This document shows, piece after piece, positions 19,931 through 27,355 of a stretch of DNA of 64,000 nt. The stretch is from the NCBI RefSeq assembly GCF_010730355.1, contig NZ_AP022576.1, positions 2,418,001 to 2,482,000 on the forward strand, in the 5' to 3' direction. The notes under the pieces were generated by a model. It ran no database searches. It saw only the letters and a program-made list of their open reading frames with translations, and was not told the DNA's origin. The first letter of the stretch is position 1. Each line of letters starts with the position of its first letter. This DNA comes from Mycobacterium florentinum. GTDB taxonomy: Bacteria > Actinomycetota > Actinomycetes > Mycobacteriales > Mycobacteriaceae. Position numbers and translations under genes: made by a program.

Positions 19931-21373
19931 TCAGAATTTCAGGCCCGAGAACATGATCTGGTTGGGGTCGTACTTCTGGCGCACGGACGTCAGTTGCGAC
20001 AGATTAGAGCCGAAGTACCGTGACGCCGGACTGTTGGGCTCCAGGTAGTTGACGTAGCCGCCGACCGAAAACTGTTGGACCGCTTGGTGCGCCGAGCTAA
20101 GCCACTGCGTTGCGGCGGCGACCTGGTTGGCGGCGGGTTCGACGTACCACTGCAGCACCGCGGACTGCTTGCGCCACGGAAACGCCGAATCCCCGGGCGC
20201 CACATCGGCGATGGCCCCACCCAGCGGATCCACCAGCAGCGAAGCCCGCCCACCGGAGGCGGGCCATTGCCCGATCGCGGTGGCAATCGCATGGGCCGCA
20301 GCAGAATTCACCGTGGTTATCACATCGGAACCTGCCACGAAGCCTCGCGGCGCCGATGTCGAGCTGCCTCCGGCCAGATACGTCACCAGGTCCATCCGGT
20401 TCATCGTCTTGTTGGTCACCGAGCTCGGCTGCAAACCGACCGCGGCCTTGATCGCGTCGGCCACCCCGGCCGCACCGCCGGCGGGGCAGGTCGCCAGGAT
20501 GTGGCAGTCGGGCTGGGCCGAGCCGACCGCGAGATCGACCATGGCCCAAGCATTTCGGTCGGCTCCGTCCAGCCAGCTCTGCCAGCCGGTGAGCACCTGG
20601 ACGGCCGACGACGGGGCGAATTCGAGCCGGATGACGTCGGTGTCGCCGGTCGGGAAGGTCGCGAAGGTCATCGACGTCGTCACCCCGAAGTTACCGCCGC
20701 CGCCACCGCGAAGCGCCCAGAACAGGTCCGGATGGTCGTTGGCGGAAGCGGTCACCACGTCCCCGGTGGGGAGCACCACCGTCGCCGACTGCAGCGCGTC
20801 GCACGCCAGGCCGGCGTGCCGTGAATCGGCACCTATGCCGCCGCCGAGCGTCAACCCCGCGACACCGACGGTGGGGCAACTACCCGTCGGGACACCGCGA
20901 CCGGCGCTGGCGCAGGCCTGGTGGACCGCCCACAGATTCGTCGCCGGGGTGACCGTGACGTTGCCGCCGTCGAGCTGCGCCCCGCCCGGAAGCCCGCGCA
21001 GGTCGAGCACCATCGTGCCGTTGGCACTCGATGCGCCGATGTAGGAATGCCCACCGCCGCGCGGTGCGATCTTGAGCTTGTTCGCCGTCGCGAAGGCGGC
21101 CGCCTTTTGGACGTCGGCCTGCGAGGAGACCGTGACGACCGCCGCGGGATTGGAGTTGTTGTAGAAGGAGTTGAATACCGCTTTGCTCGAAGCGAATTGG
21201 GCGCCGCTGGCCGGCAGCAGCACACTGCCGCCGATGGTCGAGGCCAAGCCGTTCCAGCTGGCGACGGCGGCGCCGGGGTCCGCGGCAGCGCGCGTGGTCC
21301 CGAGCACCGTGCCCGTCGCCAACATTGAAACGGCACCGCGAACAAACGCCTGGCGCGAGATGCCATGATTCAT
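19931..21373 (-). CDS. FAD-linked oxidase, BBE family, exported
   Basis: The 480-residue oxidase of the berberine bridge/GOOX group carries an FAD-binding PCMH domain (about 75-245) and a C-terminal BBE segment (YVNYLEPNSPASRYFG). H109 (RGGGHSYIG) and C166 (GSCPTVGVAG) match the two residues that anchor FAD covalently in this family, so bicovalent FAD is predicted. The first 32 residues form a signal (SRQAFVRGAVSMLATGTVLG... ending ARAAADPG-like); it resembles a Tat signal but has one arginine rather than two. The substrate is probably a sugar or small alcohol. In M. tuberculosis I recall this region as short oxidoreductase fragments (Rv3351c-Rv3353c). Confidence 0.87.
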   Translation of the reverse strand: MNHGISRQAFVRGAVSMLATGTVLGTTRAAADPGAAVASWNGLASTIGGSVLLPASGAQFASSKAVFNSFYNNSNPAAVVTVSSQADVQKAAAFATANKLKIAPRGGGHSYIGASSANGTMVLDLRGLPGGAQLDGGNVTVTPATNLWAVHQACASAGRGVPTGSCPTVGVAGLTLGGGIGADSRHAGLACDALQSATVVLPTGDVVTASANDHPDLFWALRGGGGGNFGVTTSMTFATFPTGDTDVIRLEFAPSSAVQVLTGWQSWLDGADRNAWAMVDLAVGSAQPDCHILATCPAGGAAGVADAIKAAVGLQPSSVTNKTMNRMDLVTYLAGGSSTSAPRGFVAGSDVITTVNSAAAHAIATAIGQWPASGGRASLLVDPLGGAIADVAPGDSAFPWRKQSAVLQWYVEPAANQVAAATQWLSSAHQAVQQFSVGGYVNYLEPNSPASRYFGSNLSQLTSVRQKYDPNQIMFSGLKF

Positions 21374-21643
21374 AAGGCGGATTCTTAACCATTTCCCACT
21401 CGCAAGCCCGGCGTCGTCGATCGTGTCGGATCACAGTGTGGCCTCGATTGGCCAGGACGCGACCTTCGTTTGCCCGTAACGGTTTACGCGCAATAACCGA
21501 TGTCTCGCACGCGCCGCGCTAACGAAACGCATAGTGTGCGAACCTTGATCTCCCCGTGTCATAAACGTGACCGGCATGCACCAGTCTTTCCTAAGTGATT
21601 CGAGTGCCTTCAGAGCACTCCGCGACAGATGGGGAAGCTGTCA

Positions 21644-22198
21644 ATGAAAGCAGTTGCTGCTGCGCATGGTTGGGTCTGGTCGTTTCGCCATCAGCCCCTG
21701 CCCATTCGCTTGCTGACGGCCGTGGTCGGCCTGCTCGCCGTCGCCGCGGCGTTTGGGTCACCGCCGGCCGAGGCGGACGCCAACGCCGATGACAGCTTCA
21801 TCGACGCGCTGAACCACGCCGGCGTCGACTTCGGCCAACCCGGAAACGCGATGGCCGTGGGCGAATCCATCTGCCCGATGCTGGCCCAGCCCGGTGGCAG
21901 CTTCGCCGGGGCCGTCACGAGCGTCCGGCGCCAGGGCATGTCACCGGCCATGGCGCAGATGTTCACCACGATCGCGATTCAGTCGTACTGCCCGCAGGCG
22001 ATGGCGAACTTGGCCAGCGGCAATATGCCCAACCTGCCCGGCGGTATGCCGAACATGCCGGGCGGCCTGCCGAACATGCCCGGCGGCATCCCGAACATGC
22101 CCGGCGGCATGATGCAGAACATCCCCGGCGGGGTAATGCCGAATATGCCCGGCGGCGCCGTGCCAAACCTGCCGCAGATCACCGGCCCCGGGATCTAG
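21644..22198 (+). CDS. Secreted DUF732 protein with PGG-rich tail
   Basis: The 184-residue exported protein is built of a signal peptide (about residues 1-43, hydrophobic LLTAVVGLLAVAAAF, cleavage near AEA/DAN), a DUF732 domain (DDSFIDALNHAGVDFG ... CPMLAQPGG ... SYCPQAM, with two cysteines) and a tail of about seven N-M/L-P-G-G repeats. The ATG at 21644 is preferred over the one at 21629 because GGGGAAG lies six bases before it. It resembles Rv3354 but with a longer repeat tail. Function is unknown. A small hairpin (GAGTGC/GCACTC, 21602-21620) lies in its leader. Confidence 0.85.
   Translation: MKAVAAAHGWVWSFRHQPLPIRLLTAVVGLLAVAAAFGSPPAEADANADDSFIDALNHAGVDFGQPGNAMAVGESICPMLAQPGGSFAGAVTSVRRQGMSPAMAQMFTTIAIQSYCPQAMANLASGNMPNLPGGMPNMPGGLPNMPGGIPNMPGGMMQNIPGGVMPNMPGGAVPNLPQITGPGI
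22024..22169 (+). repeat. Coding repeat: NMPGG-type units in DUF732 tail
   Basis: The DNA repeats a unit of 15-18 bases of the form ATGCCSAACATGCCCGGCGG about seven times, giving the tail of the secreted protein. Variation is mostly in the hydrophobic residue before the proline. Confidence 0.8.
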
Positions 22199-22479
22199 CC
22201 CGTACCGAGCGGATCGATGGTCCAGGCGATATAGACCATCGCGGCCCCGACCGACGCGGTCGTGATGAAGTCAATGCCCTTGCTGCGCACCACCAATAGG
22301 CCGGCGCGATCGTCGGATAGCACCAACCGCAGTATCGCGGCGACGCCGACCGCGATGCCGATCAGCAGCGAGCCGCGACGCCAGAAGTTGGCGCCCACCA
22401 ACGCGAAGGCCGTCACGAAGATCAGCCCGACCAGCAGGATCGGCCACTGGGCTTTGGCCGCGGTCTTCGCCGGACTCAT
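22195..22479 (-). CDS. Small membrane protein, DUF3017 type
   Basis: The 94-residue protein has three hydrophobic segments ([49 protein letters not shown]), so it is probably an inner-membrane protein. ATG at 22479 overlaps the folD stop in ATGA and is preferred over longer in-frame starts inside folD. The order folD-DUF3017 matches Rv3356c-Rv3355c. Its stop overlaps the convergent DUF732 stop in CTAG. Function is unknown. Confidence 0.85.
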   Translation of the reverse strand: MSPAKTAAKAQWPILLVGLIFVTAFALVGANFWRRGSLLIGIAVGVAAILRLVLSDDRAGLLVVRSKGIDFITTASVGAAMVYIAWTIDPLGTG

Positions 22480-23321
22480 TGCCGCTCGGCCAGCTCGACC
22501 ACGTTCGTCAGCAGAAACGCCCGGGTCAGCGGGCCGATACCGCCGGGGTTCGGCGACACGTGCCCGGCGACCTCCCACACGTCGGGATGCACATCGCCGG
22601 TGAGCTTGTCGTCCACCCGGCTGACGCCGACGTCGAGCACCGCGGCACCCGGGCGCACCATGTCGGCGGTCAGCAGGTGGGGCACGCCGACGGCGGCGAC
22701 GATGATGTCGGCCTGCTTGGTCAGCGCCGGCAGATCACGAGTTCCGGTGTGGCACAACGTCACCGTCGCGTTCTCCGAGCGGCGCGTCAGCAACAGACCC
22801 AATGGCCGGCCGACCGTGATCCCGCGGCCGATGACGACCACGTGCGCCCCGGCGATCTCGACGTCGTAGCGGCGCAGCAGGTGCACGATGCCGCGCGGGG
22901 TGCACGGCAGCGGGGCCGGGTTGTTGAGGACCAGCCGGCCCAAGTTGGTCGGGTGCAGGCCGTCGGCGTCCTTGGCGGGATCGATGCGCTCCAGCGCGGC
23001 GTTCTCGTCGAGCTGCTTGGGCAGCGGCAACTGCACGATGTAGCCGGTGCACTCCGGGTTGGCGTTGAGCTCGTCGATCGTCTCGTTCAGCTTGGCCGTG
23101 GAGATGTCGGCAGGCAGATCGCGACGGATCGAGGTGATGCCCACCTTCGCGCAATCGGCATGCTTGCCGCGCACGTAGGCCTGAGAACCTGGATCGTCGC
23201 CGACCAGGATCGTGGCCAGCCCGGGGGTACGCCCGGCCGCGGTCAGTGCCGCAACGCGTTCGGAGAGGTCGACGAAGATCTCGTCGCGGGTGGCCTTGCC
23301 GTCCAGTGTGATTGCGCCCAC
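22476..23321 (-). CDS. folD: Methylenetetrahydrofolate dehydrogenase/cyclohydrolase
   Basis: The 281-residue bifunctional enzyme interconverts 5,10-methylene-THF, methenyl-THF and 10-formyl-THF with NADP. The catalytic lysine K53 and Y49 are in [20 protein letters not shown] and [13 protein letters not shown] form the substrate site, and [14 protein letters not shown] the nucleotide loop. [10 protein letters not shown] near the end is the family signature. It is first of a two-gene operon with the DUF3017 protein and divergent from the OYE gene 39 bases away. Confidence 0.97.
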   Translation of the reverse strand: MGAITLDGKATRDEIFVDLSERVAALTAAGRTPGLATILVGDDPGSQAYVRGKHADCAKVGITSIRRDLPADISTAKLNETIDELNANPECTGYIVQLPLPKQLDENAALERIDPAKDADGLHPTNLGRLVLNNPAPLPCTPRGIVHLLRRYDVEIAGAHVVVIGRGITVGRPLGLLLTRRSENATVTLCHTGTRDLPALTKQADIIVAAVGVPHLLTADMVRPGAAVLDVGVSRVDDKLTGDVHPDVWEVAGHVSPNPGGIGPLTRAFLLTNVVELAERQ

Positions 23322-23360
23322 GCCTCCCAGTCTTTCACGTCATGGGTTTACGCTCCTGAC

Positions 23361-24575
23361 ATGCCCTCTGACCAGCCCACGGCGCCCGATGTATTCAGCC
23401 CGGCCAAGCTCGGACCGATCTCGCTGCGCAACCGGACCATCAAGTCGGCGACGTTCGAAGCGCGCACGCCGGGCGCGCTGGTGAGCGACGACCTGATCGA
23501 GTACCACCGCGCGCCGGCCGCCGGCGGGGTCGGCATGACGACCGTCGCCTACTGCGCGGTCTCCCAAGGCGGACGCACCGAGGGCAACGGGCTGTGGATG
23601 CGGCCCGAGGCGGTGCCCGGGCTGCGCCGGCTCACCGACGCGATCCACGCCGAGGGCGCGGCGATCAGCGCCCAGATCGGTCACGCGGGTCCGGTCGCCA
23701 ACGCCAAGTCCAACAAGGCCAAGGCGCTGGCGCCGGTGCGGTTCTTCAACCCGATCGGAATGCGGTTTGCCCGCAAGGCAACCCGCGACGACATCTCCGA
23801 CGTGATCGAGGCGCACGCCAACGCGGCCCGGTTCGCTATGGAAGCGGGCTTCGATGCGGTCGAAATCCACTTGGGCCACAACTATTTGGCGAGTTCGTTC
23901 CTGTCGCCGCTGATCAACCGCCGCGACGACGAGTTCGGTGGCTCGCTGGAGAACCGGGCCAAGGTCGCCCGCGGCATGGTGATGGCCGTTCGCCGCGCGG
24001 TGGACAAGGAGGGAACTCCGATCGCCGTCACCGCCAAGCTCAACATGGCCGACGGCGTGCGCGGCGCCATCGACACCGAGGAATCGCTGATCACCGCCAA
24101 GTGGCTGCAGGACGACGGCGGGCTGGACGCGATCGAACTCACCGCCGGCAGCTCGCTGGTCAACCCGATGTACCTGTTCCGCGGCGATGCCCCGCTCAAG
24201 GAATTCGCCGGGGCCTTCAAGCCGCCGCTGCGCTGGGGCATGCGCATGACGGGCACCAAGTTCCTGCGCGAATACCCTTACCGCGAGGCCTATCTGCTGC
24301 GCGATGCCAAGCTGTTCCGGGCCGAACTCACGATGCCGTTGATCCTGCTCGGCGGCATCACCAACCGGGAGACGATGGACCTCGCGATGGCCGAGGGATT
24401 CGAGTTCGTCGCGATGGCCCGCGCACTGCTGGCCGAGCCGGACCTGATCAATCGACTCGCGGCCGACGGCGCCCGGCACAGCGTCCATTCGGCGTGTACG
24501 CACTGCAATCGGTGCATGCCGACGATCTACACCCGCACCCGCTGCGTCGTCACCGGAGCGCCTGACAAGGGGTGA
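23361..24575 (+). CDS. OYE-family NADH:flavin oxidoreductase with Fe-S-like cysteine motif
   Basis: The 404-residue TIM-barrel FMN enzyme is related to old yellow enzyme: LGPISLRNRTIKSATFE, AAGGVGMTTVAY, AQIGHAG, DAVEIHLGHNYLASSFLSP and FVAMARALLAEPDL. The C-terminus has C379-x2-C382-x2-C385-x9-C395, much like the [4Fe-4S] site of 2,4-dienoyl-CoA reductase and trimethylamine dehydrogenase, but the Rossmann-type domains that follow in those enzymes are absent. It reduces an unknown enone or related substrate. ATG at 23361 gives the expected N-terminus; positional match of Rv3359. Confidence 0.88.
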   Translation: MPSDQPTAPDVFSPAKLGPISLRNRTIKSATFEARTPGALVSDDLIEYHRAPAAGGVGMTTVAYCAVSQGGRTEGNGLWMRPEAVPGLRRLTDAIHAEGAAISAQIGHAGPVANAKSNKAKALAPVRFFNPIGMRFARKATRDDISDVIEAHANAARFAMEAGFDAVEIHLGHNYLASSFLSPLINRRDDEFGGSLENRAKVARGMVMAVRRAVDKEGTPIAVTAKLNMADGVRGAIDTEESLITAKWLQDDGGLDAIELTAGSSLVNPMYLFRGDAPLKEFAGAFKPPLRWGMRMTGTKFLREYPYREAYLLRDAKLFRAELTMPLILLGGITNRETMDLAMAEGFEFVAMARALLAEPDLINRLAADGARHSVHSACTHCNRCMPTIYTRTRCVVTGAPDKG

Positions 24576-24645
24576 TTGCCCGGGCACAACTGGCCCGACG
24601 TGCCGCATTGGTGCGGATGGTGAAATAGGTCCACGGGCTAGAGTT

Positions 24646-27351
24646 GTGGCGATGAATTCACCAGCCCCACCGACGCTGACAGTCCGGTATGACGGGTCGG
24701 AACGCACCTTCGCGGCAGGTCACGACGTGGTGGTGGGGCGCGATCTGCGGGCCGATATGCGCATCACTCATCCCCTGATTTCGCGTGCCCATCTGTTGCT
24801 GCGTTTCGACCAGGGCCGGTGGCTGGCGATCGACAACGGTTCGCTCAACGGCACTTTCGCCAACGGCCGCAAGGTTCCGGTCGTCGATATCCGCGACGGC
24901 CAGAGCATCAACATCGGAAACCCGGACGGCCCGTTGCTGACGTTCGAGGTCGGACGCCACCAAGGAATGGCCGGGCGCCCGCCGCGGACCGAGTCGATGG
25001 GAATCGCGGTGCCGCAGCCGTCGGCAGCACCGTGGCCCTCATCACAGGCGTCGGGTCAGCCCGGGCAACCGCTCCCCGCTCCGCCGCTGCCGCCGCCCGG
25101 GCCGCCGCCCGGACGCCCGACCGCCTGGAGCGCGCCGCCCCCGCCGCCGCGACCGCAGCCCGGTGCGCCGGTACAGCGGCCGGGACCGCCGGGGCCACCA
25201 GGGCAGCCCGTGTATCCGACGTCGGTTGGGCGACCGACCGCCACGTATCCCAACAACGCTGGGCCCAACTATCCGCCACAGCCGCAGCTGTCGGCGCCCG
25301 TCGGATCCATGCCGCCACCGAAGACGCAGATGTCGCCGGCGATCGAGGCCAAGCCGCCCGAGGTCGCAAATCTGGCGACCAAGATGTTCCAGGCGCTGTT
25401 GCCGTCCCGTTCGGGCGCGATCGAAAAGCCGTCCAATGGGCTCACGATCGGGCGTGCCACCGACAATGACATTGTCATCCAGGACGTGCTGGCCTCGCGC
25501 CACCACGCGTTTTTGCTCCAGACGCCGATTGGCACCGAGATCCGCGACGCGCACAGCGTCAACGGGACCTTCGTCAACGGCGTCCGCGTCGGCTCGGCGG
25601 TGCTGACCGAGGGCGACGTGGTCACGATCGGAAACGTCGACCTGGTCTTCACCCGCGACACCCTGGTCCGCCGCACCGAAGCCGCGACGCGCTCCGGTGG
25701 TCTGGAAGTGAACTCGGTCTGCTTCACCGTCGACCACGGAAAGCAACTGCTCGACCACGTCTCGCTGACCGCCCGGCCCGGCACGCTGACCGCGATCATC
25801 GGTGGCTCCGGCGCCGGCAAAACCACGCTGTCGCGGCTGATCGCCGGATATACCACCCCTAGCTCCGGCACGGTGACCTTCGAGGGCCACAACATCCACA
25901 CCGATTACTCCTCGCTGCGCAGCAGGATCGGCATGGTCCCGCAGGATGACGTCGTACACCGGCAGCTGACGGTCAACCAGGCGCTGGGGTACGCCGCCGA
26001 GCTGCGCCTGCCGCCGGACACCAGCCAGGCGGAGCGTGCCCAGGTGGTCTCCCAGGTGCTTGAAGAGCTGGAGATGACCAAGCACGCCGACACCCGCGTC
26101 GACAAGTTGTCCGGCGGACAACGCAAACGCGCCTCCGTCGCGCTGGAACTGCTGACTCAACCGTCGCTGCTGCTGCTGGACGAGCCGACCTCGGGTCTAG
26201 ACCCGGCGCTGGACCGTCAGGTGATGCTGATGCTGCGCCTGCTCGCCGACGCCGGGCGCGTGGTGCTGGTGGTCACCCACTCCGTGTCCTACCTGGACGT
26301 CTGCGACCAAATCCTGCTGATGGCGCCGGGTGGCAAGACCGCGTTCCAGGGCCCGCCCGACCAGGTCGAGGCCGCCATGGGCACCCGCAACTGGGCCGAC
26401 ATCTTCGCCAGCGTCGGCGCCGATCCCGACGAGGCGAACCGCCGCTTCAAGGAGCGCAACCAGCAGTCGTTGCAGCCGCCGGCTCCCCAGAGCCCGGCGG
26501 ACCTGGGCGACCCGCCGGCGACCAACCTGGTCCGGCAGATATCCACGATTGCCCGGCGTCAAGTGCGCCTGGTCATCTCGGACCGCGGCTACACCATCTT
26601 CCTGGCGGTGTTGCCGTTCCTGATCGGCGCGCTGTCGCTGACCGTGAAGGGTCCCAAACCCGGTCTCGGGCCCGCCGACCCGCTCGGCCTGGCGCCCACC
26701 CAACCGCAGTACATCATGGTGCTCTTGAACATCGGCGCCATCTTCATGGGCACCGCACTGACCATCCGCGACCTCATCGGAGAGCGCGCGATCTTCCGCC
26801 GAGAACAGGCGGTAGGACTGTCCACCGGGGCCTACCTGTTGGCGAAGATCGCGGTGTTCTGCGTCTTCGCGACCCTGCAGGCAGCGATCGCGGTCTTCAT
26901 CGTACGGCTCGGCAAAGGCGCGCCCACGCAGCCGGCGCTGTTCTTCGGTGATCCCACGGTGTCGTTGTTCGTCACCGTGGCCGGCGCGTGTGTCGCGTCG
27001 GCGATTTTCGGCCTGATGCTGTCCGCCCTCGCGCAGTCCAACGAGCAGATCATGCCGCTGCTGGTGGTGTCGATCATGAGCCAATTGGTGTTGGCCGGCG
27101 GAATGATCCAGGTCTATCAGCGCCCGGGCCTGGAGCAGCTGGCGTGGCTGACACCGGCGCGCTGGGGTTATGCGGCGGCCGCGTCGTCGATCGACTTTCC
27201 GGCGCTGGTGAAGGTCAAACAGATCCCGACCAACGACCCGATATGGCAGCACTCGAAGCACATCATGCTGTTCGACATGGCCATGCTGGGCGTCCTGTGC
27301 ATAAGCTATAGCGCGATCGTGTGGTGGAAGATCCGGCTGAAACGACGCTGA
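24646..27351 (+). CDS. ABC transporter with two FHA domains (Rv1747-like), first copy
   Basis: This 901-residue protein is a half ABC-2 exporter fused to phosphothreonine-binding domains. FHA1 is at about 12-95 (G31-R32, S46-R47-x-H49, NG), followed by a Pro/Gln-rich linker (about 110-235), FHA2 at about 245-335 (G269-R270, S284-R285-H-H), and the nucleotide-binding domain with Walker A GGSGAGKTT at about 386, signature LSGGQRKR at about 488 and Walker B LLLLDEPTSG at about 510. Six helices end the protein. In M. tuberculosis the relative Rv1747 is bound and phosphorylated by PknF and exports a cell-wall component. GTG at 24646 aligns with the Rv1747 N-terminus; ATG at 24652 is an alternative. 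Confidence 0.92.
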   Translation: MAMNSPAPPTLTVRYDGSERTFAAGHDVVVGRDLRADMRITHPLISRAHLLLRFDQGRWLAIDNGSLNGTFANGRKVPVVDIRDGQSINIGNPDGPLLTFEVGRHQGMAGRPPRTESMGIAVPQPSAAPWPSSQASGQPGQPLPAPPLPPPGPPPGRPTAWSAPPPPPRPQPGAPVQRPGPPGPPGQPVYPTSVGRPTATYPNNAGPNYPPQPQLSAPVGSMPPPKTQMSPAIEAKPPEVANLATKMFQALLPSRSGAIEKPSNGLTIGRATDNDIVIQDVLASRHHAFLLQTPIGTEIRDAHSVNGTFVNGVRVGSAVLTEGDVVTIGNVDLVFTRDTLVRRTEAATRSGGLEVNSVCFTVDHGKQLLDHVSLTARPGTLTAIIGGSGAGKTTLSRLIAGYTTPSSGTVTFEGHNIHTDYSSLRSRIGMVPQDDVVHRQLTVNQALGYAAELRLPPDTSQAERAQVVSQVLEELEMTKHADTRVDKLSGGQRKRASVALELLTQPSLLLLDEPTSGLDPALDRQVMLMLRLLADAGRVVLVVTHSVSYLDVCDQILLMAPGGKTAFQGPPDQVEAAMGTRNWADIFASVGADPDEANRRFKERNQQSLQPPAPQSPADLGDPPATNLVRQISTIARRQVRLVISDRGYTIFLAVLPFLIGALSLTVKGPKPGLGPADPLGLAPTQPQYIMVLLNIGAIFMGTALTIRDLIGERAIFRREQAVGLSTGAYLLAKIAVFCVFATLQAAIAVFIVRLGKGAPTQPALFFGDPTVSLFVTVAGACVASAIFGLMLSALAQSNEQIMPLLVVSIMSQLVLAGGMIQVYQRPGLEQLAWLTPARWGYAAAASSIDFPALVKVKQIPTNDPIWQHSKHIMLFDMAMLGVLCISYSAIVWWKIRLKRR

Positions 27352-27355
27352 ACTG

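Noticed and set aside
22024..22169. Short regularly spaced repeats that could be read as a CRISPR-like array
   Set aside because: They are in-frame coding repeats (PGG units) with no unique spacers and no cas genes nearby.
22479..23360. Upstream extension of the OYE-type gene in the same frame
   Set aside because: This part is antisense to folD and has shadow-like composition; the real start is ATG 23361.
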